Shown: piece by piece, positions 9,005 to 17,028 of the stretch
How the letters are laid out: each line of letters opens with the position of its first letter
How positions within the stretch are numbered: the stretch's first letter is position 1
Origin: Ectothiorhodospiraceae bacterium
GTDB lineage: Bacteria > Pseudomonadota > Gammaproteobacteria > Thiohalomonadales > Thiohalomonadaceae
Assembly (NCBI GenBank): GCA_007125455.1
Contig: SLDE01000018.1
Location: 1-40,311 of the forward strand
Length of the DNA: 40,311 nucleotides
Reading direction: 5' to 3'
Notes under the pieces: model-generated
Databases searched by the model: none
The model's input: the letters and a program-made list of their open reading frames with translations, nothing else
Told to the model about the DNA's origin: nothing
Program-made: the position numbers and the translations under genes

Positions 9005-9138
9005 CCTTTTCCACACAGAGCTCACGGAGAGCACAGAGGAATGGTGGCTGTGCTTCATCCCATAAACACACACCTCACCTTGACCACTGCAAAGTCCTAT
9101 AAAACCCTGTGGTCTCTGTGACCTCTGTGTTGAAGAGG
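9005..9138. repeat. Paired inverted-repeat element (9-bp CACAGAGNN arms), copy 1
   Basis: Left arm 9005-9038 matches the reverse complement of right arm 9105-9138 at 28 of 34 positions. Confidence 0.75.
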
Positions 9139-9141
9139 TCT

Positions 9142-9170
9142 TTGAGACTACGTTAGGGTTTTCTGATAAA
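9142..9170 (+). promoter_or_regulatory. Candidate sigma70 promoter of the mqo-like gene
   Basis: TTGAGA - 17 nt - GATAAA, immediately next to the repeat element and 41 nt before ATG 9211. Confidence 0.45.
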
Positions 9171-9210
9171 CTTGCCTCACTGTCTCCACCCCTTCCCAGG
9201 AATGCCCTTG

Positions 9211-10533
9211 ATGAACAGTTCACACGTCGATGTCGCCATCGTTGGCGGCGGGATCTCCGGTGCCGCCCTGCTCTACCTGCTCTCGCGCTATACCGATCTG
9301 GGGCGTGTCGCCCTCTTGGAGAAGTACCCGGCCATCGGCGAGGTGAATACCCACGGGCGCAATAACAGCCAGACCCTGCACTGCGGCGACATTGAGACCA
9401 ACTACACCCTGGAGAAGGCGGTGCAGGTCAAAAAGACCGCGCAGATGCTGGTGCGCTATGCCCAGGCCCAGGAGAATCGCGACCAGCTGCTGTTCCGCTA
9501 TCCCAAGATGGTGCTGGGGGTGGGTGAGCGCGAGTGCGCCGAGCTGCGTGAACGCTTTGACACCTTCTCCCCCCACTTCCCGGCGATGCGGCTGATGGAG
9601 AGCAAGGACATCGCCGCGGTGGAACCGGCCCTCACCGAGGGGCGCGAGGAGGCCATCGTTGCCCTCGGCAGCCAGGACGAGATCAGCACCGCCAACTTCA
9701 GCGCGCTGGCCAAATCCTTTGTCGAGCAGGCCCAGGCCGGTGGCGGGGAGCGGGTGGATCTGCGGCTCAACACCCAGCTTAAATCCATTGAGGCCGAGGG
9801 CGAGGGCTATCGACTCACCACCAACCAGGGCGAGATCACCGCCAGGTTCGTGGTGGTGAGCGCCGGGGGGCACAGCCTGCTCTACGCCCAGCGCATGGGC
9901 TATGGCCGCCAGTTCTCCTGTCTGCCCATCGCCGGGAGCTTCTACTACACCCCGCAAGTGCTCAACGGCAAGGTCTACACGGTGCAAAATCCGCTGCTGC
10001 CCTTCGCCGCGATCCACGGCGACCCGGACATCCTCGAAGCCGGCAAGACCCGCTTCGGCCCCACCGCGCTGGTACTCCCCCTGCTAGAGCGCCACAAGCT
10101 CTCCAGCTTCCCCGAATACCTGCAGGTATTGCGCCCAGACATGCAAGTGGCCAAGGTGATGTTCGATCTGTTCAAGCAAAAGGCGATCCGCAACTACATG
10201 ATGAAGAACACCCTGTTCGAGATCCCCGTGGTACGCCGCCGCCTGTTCCTCAAGGATGCACAGAAGATCGTGCCGAATCTGCGCCTGGAAGATCTCAGTT
10301 TCGCCGGGGGGATCGGTGGTATTCGCCCGGTGCTGATCGACAAGGAAAACCGCAAGCTGCACCTGGGCGAGGCACGCATCGCCCCCGGTAACGGGCTGAT
10401 CTTCAACATGACCCCCTCACCCGGTGCCACCTCCTGCCTGGGCAATGCCGAGAACGACCTGCGCCTGATCGTCGAACACCTCCATTGCCGCTTCGACGAA
10501 GCCGCCCTACAAACCGAGCTGCACGGCGAGTAA
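9211..10533 (+). CDS. mqo: FAD-dependent malate:quinone oxidoreductase, epsilon/Helicobacter-type
   Basis: VDVAIVGGGISGAALLYLLSRYTDLGRVALLEKY...NNSQTLHCGDIETNYTLEKA...PKMVLGVGERECAELRERFDTF; resembles the Helicobacter-type MQO pattern ([36 protein letters not shown]) as I remember it. Confidence 0.75.
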   Translation: MNSSHVDVAIVGGGISGAALLYLLSRYTDLGRVALLEKYPAIGEVNTHGRNNSQTLHCGDIETNYTLEKAVQVKKTAQMLVRYAQAQENRDQLLFRYPKMVLGVGERECAELRERFDTFSPHFPAMRLMESKDIAAVEPALTEGREEAIVALGSQDEISTANFSALAKSFVEQAQAGGGERVDLRLNTQLKSIEAEGEGYRLTTNQGEITARFVVVSAGGHSLLYAQRMGYGRQFSCLPIAGSFYYTPQVLNGKVYTVQNPLLPFAAIHGDPDILEAGKTRFGPTALVLPLLERHKLSSFPEYLQVLRPDMQVAKVMFDLFKQKAIRNYMMKNTLFEIPVVRRRLFLKDAQKIVPNLRLEDLSFAGGIGGIRPVLIDKENRKLHLGEARIAPGNGLIFNMTPSPGATSCLGNAENDLRLIVEHLHCRFDEAALQTELHGE

Positions 10534-10700
10534 TGGCCGGCCTGTCGGGCTCCCGCCCGAGATACCTCCATCACGGTGCGGTTCGCAAGCTCACCAGCAC
10601 CCGACAAACAAGGGGACAAGGGATGGCGTGCGCGGGTCGCACATGCTTTTCATGAGGCTCCAACCCATTCCCCACTCATCATTCACCACCCCACCCCCTA

Positions 10701-10737
10701 ATAGCCTTTAGCTATCGCTCTCTTAGTTACAATCAAT
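10701..10737 (+). promoter_or_regulatory. Putative OxyR operator upstream of rubrerythrin
   Basis: ATAGcctttagCTAT-N7-TTAGttacaatCAAT against ATAGntnnnanCTAT-N7-ATAGntnnnanCTAT: 9/10 plus 8/10 defined positions, exact N7 spacing. Followed by TTCACA-17-TACGTT as a possible -35/-10. Confidence 0.6.
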
Positions 10738-10829
10738 TTCACATAAACCCCTTCCTCGACTACGTTTATAGAGCGTTGTCACACAGCGCCCTGATTTTTC
10801 TCGCAACATACGTTACCGAGGTGAAAGAT

Positions 10830-11246
10830 ATGGAACTGAAAGGAAGTAAGACTGAGCAGCATCTTAAGGACGCCTTCTCTGGCGAGTCCCAGGCCAACCG
10901 TCGCTACCTGTACTTCGCGAACAAGGCCGATGTGGAAGGTTACGCCGATGTGGCCAGCCTGTTCCGCTCCACCGCCGAGGGTGAAACCGGCCATGCTCAC
11001 GGCCACCTGGAATACCTGGAGCAGTGCGGCGACCCCGCCACCGGCATGCCCTTTGGCAGCACCAATGACAACCTGAAGGCCGCCGTAGCGGGTGAAACCC
11101 ACGAGTACACCGACATGTATCCGGGTATGGCCAAGACCGCGCGTGACGAAGGCTTCGACGAGATCGCCGACTGGTTTGAAACCCTGGCCAAGGCTGAGCG
11201 TTCCCACGCCAACCGCTACCAGAAGGCCCTGGACGAACTGTCCTGA
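10830..11246 (+). CDS. Rubrerythrin-family diiron protein (no C-terminal rubredoxin domain)
   Basis: [38 protein letters not shown]...; ends ...KALDELS without CxxCG rubredoxin motifs. Confidence 0.9.
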   Translation: MELKGSKTEQHLKDAFSGESQANRRYLYFANKADVEGYADVASLFRSTAEGETGHAHGHLEYLEQCGDPATGMPFGSTNDNLKAAVAGETHEYTDMYPGMAKTARDEGFDEIADWFETLAKAERSHANRYQKALDELS

Positions 11247-11325
11247 TCGCCGCTGAGTAGCTGCCGGGGCGGTGGAGTACCGCCCCGGTGATTCCACACA
11301 CGACCCACAAGAAGAGGCATTCAGC

Positions 11326-12666
11326 ATGGCCGCACCGACCGGACCCCGTGAAGGCAACCTGGAGGCGCCCACCCGGCACCCCCTGGACTGGAAGAATCCC
11401 GACTTTTATAGCGAGCAGTCACTCTTCACGGAATTGGAGCGTGTCTTCGATATCTGCCATGGCTGTCGTCGTTGTGTCAGCCTGTGCCAATCATTTCCGA
11501 CCCTGTTCGATCTGGTGGACGAATCGGACACCTTCGAGGTGGACGGGGTCGCCAAGGCGGACTACTGGAAGGTGGTGGATCACTGTTATCTGTGTGATCT
11601 GTGCTACCTGACCAAGTGCCCCTATGTACCGCCCCACGACTGGAACCTGGACTTCCCCCACCTGATGCTGCGCGCCAAGGCGGTGAAGTTCCAAAAGGGC
11701 GACATCAAGACCCGCGACCGCATCCTCACCAGCACCGATACGGTGGGCAAGCTGGCGGGCATCCCGGTGGTGGCCCAGGTGGTCAACGCCGCCAACAAGA
11801 TGAAACCGGCGCGCAAGCTGCTGCAGGGGGTACTGGGCGTACACGCCGATGCGCGCCTGCCCGAATACCAAAGCAACACCCTGCGCAAGCGCCTCAAGGG
11901 CCACACCAGCAACAATGTTGCCGAACCCGCGGGCAAGACCACCGGCAAGCTGGCCCTGTTTGCCACCTGCTACATGAACCGCAACGAACCGGCCCCCGGC
12001 GAGGACTTCTTCGCAGTATTCGAGCACAACGGGATCGAGCTTACCCTGGCCGAAAAGGAGCAGTGCTGCGGCATGCCCAAGCTGGAGCTGGGCGATCTGG
12101 AGGCAGTGGCCAAGGCCAAAGAGGCCAACATCCCGGTATTGGCGAAGATGGTAGACCAGGGCTACGACCTGACCGCCCTGATCCCCTCCTGTGTACTGAT
12201 GTTCAAACAGGAACTGCCGCTGATGTTCCCGGACGACGAACAGGTACAAAAGGTGGCCCAGGCCTTCTACGATCCCTTCGAATACCTGATGCTGCGCCAC
12301 AAAGAGGGCAAACTGAACACCGCGTTCCAGCAGCCGCTGGGCAAGGTCGCCTACCACGCCGCCTGTCATCAACGGGTGCAAAACGTAGGGCAAAAGACCC
12401 GCGAGATCCTGGCACTGATCCCCGACTCCACCATCGAGATCATCGAACGCTGCTCCGGCCACGACGGCACCTACGCGGTGAAGAAGGAGTTCCACGAGGC
12501 CTCGATGAAGATCGTCAAGCCGGTGGTGAGCCGGGTACAAAAGGCCGAGGCCGATCACTACGGCAGCGACTGCGCCATGGCCGGTCACCACATCGAGCAC
12601 GGCCTGGCCGACGGACGCCCCGCACAGCACCCCATTACCCTGCTGCGCAAGGCCTACGGAATTTAA
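11326..12666 (+). CDS. Heterodisulfide reductase/GlpC-like [4Fe-4S] and CCG-domain oxidoreductase
   Basis: Two ferredoxin motifs (CHGCRRCVSLCQSFP; CYLCDLCYLTKCPYVPP), CCG domain 1 (...CCGMPKLELGD), degenerate domain 2 (...CSGHDG). Confidence 0.88.
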   Translation: MAAPTGPREGNLEAPTRHPLDWKNPDFYSEQSLFTELERVFDICHGCRRCVSLCQSFPTLFDLVDESDTFEVDGVAKADYWKVVDHCYLCDLCYLTKCPYVPPHDWNLDFPHLMLRAKAVKFQKGDIKTRDRILTSTDTVGKLAGIPVVAQVVNAANKMKPARKLLQGVLGVHADARLPEYQSNTLRKRLKGHTSNNVAEPAGKTTGKLALFATCYMNRNEPAPGEDFFAVFEHNGIELTLAEKEQCCGMPKLELGDLEAVAKAKEANIPVLAKMVDQGYDLTALIPSCVLMFKQELPLMFPDDEQVQKVAQAFYDPFEYLMLRHKEGKLNTAFQQPLGKVAYHAACHQRVQNVGQKTREILALIPDSTIEIIERCSGHDGTYAVKKEFHEASMKIVKPVVSRVQKAEADHYGSDCAMAGHHIEHGLADGRPAQHPITLLRKAYGI

Positions 12667-12672
12667 CGGCTT

Positions 12673-12810
12673 TTCAACACAGGGGCCACAGAGAACACGG
12701 AGTAACTAGACAATGGGCGGTTCATTTCTTCACCGATCCCCATCTACCCCGCAAGCAAAGATCCAACTTGCCGATATTTTCTCTGTGGTCTCTGTGCTCT
12801 GTGTGTTGAA
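12673..12810. repeat. Paired inverted-repeat element (9-bp CACAGAGNN arms), copy 2
   Basis: Left arm 12673-12702 matches the reverse complement of right arm 12781-12810 at 24 of 30 positions. Confidence 0.75.
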
Positions 12811-12833
12811 TCATTCATTAAAAGGGCACAACC

Positions 12834-13415
12834 ATGAGTAAATTGACCGCTGCAGATTTAATGTCACTGGAACAATACGCCCGCGAACGCCAAACGTTTC
12901 GTGCGCGTGTGATGGCGCATAAAAAGTCCCGCCAGTTGGCGCTGGGGGAGCACGCCACCTTGTATTTTGAAGATGCCCTGACCATGCAGTATCAGGTGCA
13001 GGAGATGCTGCGCATCGAGCGGATCTTTGAGGCTGAGGGGATTCAGGAGGAACTGGATGTCTACAACCCGCTGATCCCCGATGGCAGCAACTGGAAGGCC
13101 ACCTTTATGGTGGAGTACGACGACGAGCAAGAGCGCAAACAGATGCTGGCCAAGCTGATCGGTGTCGACAAGGCCGTCTGGATGCAGGTGGAGGGCTTCG
13201 ACAAGGTGCGCCCGATCTGCAACGAGGATCTGGAGCGCGAGACCGAGGACAAGACCTCCTCGGTGCACTTTATGCGCTTTGAACTCAGCCCCGAGATGGT
13301 CGCCGCCGCCAAGGCGGGTAAGCCCCTGCATGCCGGGATAGACCATACCGAGTACCGGGTGGAGTGCACCATCCCCGAAGCGATCCGGCAATCCCTGATC
13401 AATGACCTTGCCTGA
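12834..13415 (+). CDS. DUF3501 family protein
   Basis: MSKLTAADLMSLEQYARERQTFRARVMAHKKSRQLALGEHATLYFEDALTMQYQVQEMLRIERIFE..., DUF3501 pattern. Confidence 0.85.
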   Translation: MSKLTAADLMSLEQYARERQTFRARVMAHKKSRQLALGEHATLYFEDALTMQYQVQEMLRIERIFEAEGIQEELDVYNPLIPDGSNWKATFMVEYDDEQERKQMLAKLIGVDKAVWMQVEGFDKVRPICNEDLERETEDKTSSVHFMRFELSPEMVAAAKAGKPLHAGIDHTEYRVECTIPEAIRQSLINDLA

Positions 13416-13469
13416 TCGCGCAGCCCATCGCATGATGGCGCTTTTCACCCAATCATAAAGGAGCAACAC

Positions 13470-13760
13470 ATGTCGAATGAAGGTTATCACGAGCCGGTGT
13501 CTGAACTGAGCGACAAGACCCGTGACATGCATCGCGCCATCGTCTCACTGATGGAGGAGCTGGAAGCCGTAGACTGGTACAACCAGCGCGTCGATGCCTG
13601 TAAGGATGAGGAGCTGCGCCAGATCCTGATCCACAACCGTGATGAAGAAAAGGAACACGCCGCGATGGTGCTGGAGTGGATCCGCCGTCAGGACGAGAGC
13701 TTCGACCACGAGTTGAAGGACTACCTGTTCAAAGAAGGCCCCATCGGCCACCACGACTGA
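13470..13760 (+). CDS. EncFtn-like (encapsulated-ferritin family) protein, 96 aa, no encapsulation tail
   Basis: HEPVSELSDKTRDMHRAIVSLMEELEAVDWYNQRVDACKDEELRQILIHNRDEEKEHAAMVLEWIRRQDESFDHELKDYLFKEGPIGHHD; near-identical in the core to the Rhodospirillum rubrum EncFtn pattern (MEELEAVDWYDQRVDA...HNRDEEKEHAAMTLEWLRR). Metal ligands map to E30, E60, H63. Confidence 0.88.
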   Translation: MSNEGYHEPVSELSDKTRDMHRAIVSLMEELEAVDWYNQRVDACKDEELRQILIHNRDEEKEHAAMVLEWIRRQDESFDHELKDYLFKEGPIGHHD

Positions 13761-13771
13761 AGCAGACAGCA

Positions 13772-13794
13772 CACGGCGGCCCCCCGCCGCCGTG
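13772..13794. terminator. GC-only 9-bp perfect hairpin between the EncFtn-like gene and oxyR
   Basis: CACGGCGGC-CCCCC-GCCGCCGTG; no following T-run. Confidence 0.5.
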
Positions 13795-13818
13795 ACTTAC
13801 GGAAAAGACCCCACCACC

Positions 13819-14742
13819 ATGACCCTGACAGAACTCCGATACATCGTCGCCGTGGCCGACAAGCGCCACTTCGGCCAGGCCGCCGAGGCCTGCCATGTAA
13901 GCCAGCCCACCCTGAGTGTGGCCGTCAAGCGGCTGGAGGAGGATTTGGGGGTCATCCTGTTCGAGCGATCGCGCAGTGAGATCAGCTTAACCCCTGTGGG
14001 GGAGCGCGTGGTCGACCAGGCAAAAAAGGCCCTGGCAGAATCCGCAGCGGTGCGCGAGGTGGCCTGCGCCAGCCGCGATCAACTCAACGACCCGCTACGC
14101 CTGGGGGCGATCTACACCATCGGCCCCTACCTGCTACCACAGCTGATCCCCAGGGTGCACGAACGGGCCCCAAAGATGCAGCTGCTGATCAGCGAAAACT
14201 ACACCCATGAACTGCGTCCCCGGCTAAGGAACAACGAGCTGGACGCGATCCTCGTCGCACTGCCCTTCGACGAGCCCGGCATCGAGACCCTGCCGCTCTA
14301 CCATGAGCCCTTTAATATACTGCTACCCACCAGCCACCCCCTGAGCCAGCGAGAGGTGATCGCCCCCGGCGATCTGGAGCAAGAGACCGTGCTATTGCTT
14401 GGCCCCGGCCATTGCTTCCGCGATCAGGTGCTGGAGGCCTGTCCAGGCTGTGCACAGGAGTCTGGTGGTCAGCCCGGCCTGCAGCGCAGCCTGGAAGGGG
14501 CCTCCCTGGAGACCATACGGATGATGGTTTCCAGCGGGGTGGGAACCACGGTGCTGCCTTGCAGCGCCGCCGTTGCATCGCAAAACGACTCGCTGGTTAC
14601 CCTGCGCCCCTTCACCGCCCCGGTGCCAGGACGCGATGTCGCGCTGGCCTGGCGCAAGAGCTTTCCGCGCCCCAAGGCGATCGAGGCCATCGCCGAGGCG
14701 GTGCGTGCGGTAGGGATGAGCTGTGTGATGAAGTTTACCTAG
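13819..14742 (+). CDS. oxyR: Hydrogen peroxide-sensing LysR-type regulator OxyR
   Basis: MTLTELRYIVAVADKRHFGQAAEACHVSQPTLSVAVKRLEEDLGV...; redox-cysteine region GPGHCFRDQVLEAC corresponds to E. coli OxyR GHCLRDQAMGFC. Confidence 0.92.
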   Translation: MTLTELRYIVAVADKRHFGQAAEACHVSQPTLSVAVKRLEEDLGVILFERSRSEISLTPVGERVVDQAKKALAESAAVREVACASRDQLNDPLRLGAIYTIGPYLLPQLIPRVHERAPKMQLLISENYTHELRPRLRNNELDAILVALPFDEPGIETLPLYHEPFNILLPTSHPLSQREVIAPGDLEQETVLLLGPGHCFRDQVLEACPGCAQESGGQPGLQRSLEGASLETIRMMVSSGVGTTVLPCSAAVASQNDSLVTLRPFTAPVPGRDVALAWRKSFPRPKAIEAIAEAVRAVGMSCVMKFT

Positions 14743-14808
14743 GGTCTCTTTTGCTAGCAGGCTGTTGTTGTCGCTCAGGCGAGTGCGAGAGAAGGCAAAA
14801 TCGGGCGA

Positions 14809-16968
14809 CTAGACGACATCCAGCCTGGCGTAGGCCAGCACCAACCACTTGCTGCCCACCCCCGGATCGTCGAAGTGGACCTGCACCCTGGCCTGGGCCC
14901 CGCTGCCCTCGCTGTTGAGGATCACCCCCTGACCAAACTTGGGGTGTTGTACCTGTTGGCCCACCTCCAATCCGGCCTCACCCTGCGCAGCACTGTGCTC
15001 ACGACGAAACAGGGGCTGGCTGACACCACCACCCATGCGCACCTCTTGCAACAGCTCGGCGGGGATGTCGCGGATAAAGCGCGAGGGGCGGGTGTATTTC
15101 TCTTCACCGTAGAGGCGGCGTACCTCGGCGTGGGTGATGTAGAGCTGCTCCATGGCGCGGGTGATCCCCACATAGGCAAGACGCCGCTCCTCTTCCAGAC
15201 GATTGGGGTCGGCGATGGAGAGTTTGTGCGGAAACAGCTCTTCTTCCATCCCGGCAATAAACACCAGCGGGAACTCCAGTCCCTTGGCGCTGTGCAGGGT
15301 CATCATCTGTACCGCCTCTTCGTTCTCGGCGGCCTGGGTGTCGCCCGCCTCCAGTGCGGCATGGGCGAGGAAGGCGTCGAGGTCGTCCATGCCCTCTTCG
15401 TCGTCGAACTCGAACTGGCGGGCGGCGGATACCAGTTCCTCCAGGTTTTCGATGCGCGCCTGGCCCTTCTCGCCCTTCTCCTTTTTGAAGTGTTCCAGCA
15501 GACCGCTGTGGGCAACCACATGTTCTACCCGTTCATCCAACAGCCCGTCGCGGCTGTCCTGATCCATGTTATCGATCAATTCCAGGAAGTATTTCACTGC
15601 ATTGGCGGCGCGCGCAGGCAGCCCCTGGCCGTTTACCAGATCGCTGGCGGCCTGCCACATGGAGATCTCGGTGGCGCGGGCCTGGCTGCGTATCGCCTCG
15701 ATGGTGCGTAAGCCGATCCCGCGCGTGGGGGTGTTGACCACCCGCTCAAAGGAGGGCTCGTCGTGGCGGTTGGCCAGCAGGCGCAGGTAGGCGAGTGCGT
15801 CCTTGATCTCGGCACGCTCGAAGAAGCGCAGGCCCCCATAGATGCGGTAGGGCAGGCGTGCCTGCATCAGCGCCTCTTCCAAGACCCGCGACTGGGCATT
15901 GGAGCGATAGAGGATCGCCACCTCATCGCGGCGCCGACCGGGTTGGCACCACTGCTGGATGCGATCGGCGATAAAGCGCGCCTCGTCCAACTCGTTAAAG
16001 GCGGTGTAGAGGCTGATCGGCTCGCCCGGCTCGCCTTCGGTCCAGAGGTTTTTGCCCAGGCGATCGGTGTTGTAGGCGATCAGGGCGTTGGCGGCATTGA
16101 GGATGGTGGCGGTGGAGCGGTAGTTCTGCTCCAGGCGGATCAGCTCTACCCCGGGCAGGTCGCTCTGAAAACGGTGCAGATTCTCCACCCGCGCGCCGCG
16201 CCAGCCATAGATGGATTGGTCATCGTCCCCCACCGCGAAGACCTGGCCGTCTTTCCCCGCCAACAGACGGATCCAGGCGTACTGGATGGCGTTGGTATCC
16301 TGAAACTCATCCACCAGGATGTGGCGAAAACGCTTGCGGTAATGTTCAAGGATTTCGGGGTTTTTCAGCCACAGCTCGTGGGCACGCAGCAGCAGCTCGG
16401 CAAAGTCGACCACGCCGTTGCGCTGGCAGGCAGACTCGTAGGCGCGGTAAAGCTCAATGAGCTTCTTTTCCTGGTAGTCGTGGCCCTCTTCCAGGTGCTG
16501 CGGGCGCAGCCCTTCGTCCTTTTTGCCATTGATAAACCACTGTGCCTGGCGTGGCGGCAGTTTTTCGTCGTCGATACCCAACTCACGGATCAATCGTTTG
16601 AGCATGCGGTATTGATCGTCGCTGTCGAGGATGGCGAAGCCCTGGGGGAGGTCCGCTTCGCGCCAGTGGGTGCGCAGCAGGCGGTGGGCGATACCGTGGA
16701 AGGTACCGACCCACATCCCCTGGGCTGGGGTCTCCAGCAGGGCCTCGATACGACCGCGCATCTCGCGCGCCGCCTTGTTGGTAAAGGTGACCGCCAGGAT
16801 CCCGTAGGGGGAGGCCTGGCCGGTGCGCACCAGAAAGGCGATGCGGTGGGTGAGCACGCGGGTCTTGCCGCTGCCAGCCCCGGCGAGGATCAGGTGGTTG
16901 CCCGGCGCGGCACAGACCGCCTCGCGCTGGGCATCGTTGAGGTCGTCGATGAGATCGGTAATATCCAT
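14809..16968 (-). CDS. uvrD: DNA helicase II UvrD
   Basis: MDITDLIDDLNDAQREAVCAAPGNHLILAGAGSGKTRVLTHRIAFL...; SF1A motifs and a UvrD-type C-terminal tail (VGQQVQHPKFGQGVILNSEGSG). Confidence 0.93.
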   Translation of the reverse strand: MDITDLIDDLNDAQREAVCAAPGNHLILAGAGSGKTRVLTHRIAFLVRTGQASPYGILAVTFTNKAAREMRGRIEALLETPAQGMWVGTFHGIAHRLLRTHWREADLPQGFAILDSDDQYRMLKRLIRELGIDDEKLPPRQAQWFINGKKDEGLRPQHLEEGHDYQEKKLIELYRAYESACQRNGVVDFAELLLRAHELWLKNPEILEHYRKRFRHILVDEFQDTNAIQYAWIRLLAGKDGQVFAVGDDDQSIYGWRGARVENLHRFQSDLPGVELIRLEQNYRSTATILNAANALIAYNTDRLGKNLWTEGEPGEPISLYTAFNELDEARFIADRIQQWCQPGRRRDEVAILYRSNAQSRVLEEALMQARLPYRIYGGLRFFERAEIKDALAYLRLLANRHDEPSFERVVNTPTRGIGLRTIEAIRSQARATEISMWQAASDLVNGQGLPARAANAVKYFLELIDNMDQDSRDGLLDERVEHVVAHSGLLEHFKKEKGEKGQARIENLEELVSAARQFEFDDEEGMDDLDAFLAHAALEAGDTQAAENEEAVQMMTLHSAKGLEFPLVFIAGMEEELFPHKLSIADPNRLEEERRLAYVGITRAMEQLYITHAEVRRLYGEEKYTRPSRFIRDIPAELLQEVRMGGGVSQPLFRREHSAAQGEAGLEVGQQVQHPKFGQGVILNSEGSGAQARVQVHFDDPGVGSKWLVLAYARLDVV

Positions 16969-17028
16969 CGGGCTATTGTATCAGTCCAGGCGGGGGATGG
17001 GGTGGACGAAACCCACCACATCGTCGCT

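Noticed and set aside
4612-10622. Scattered GGGGACA heptamers in intergenic DNA (about 4613, 6289, 6468, 10611), reminiscent of REP/TnpA-REP repeats
   Set aside because: Seven bases are expected several times by chance in 40 kb, and flanks do not align.
11491-12809. ORFs of 379 aa (-) and 402 aa (+2 frame) overlapping the Fe-S oxidoreductase
   Set aside because: Frame shadows; only the 11326-12666 frame has conserved cysteine motifs.
6950-16968. Two UvrD-superfamily helicases 6 kb apart, considered as a recent duplication
   Set aside because: They are the well-known separate orthologue groups Rep and UvrD with clearly different N- and C-termini; not a recent duplicate.
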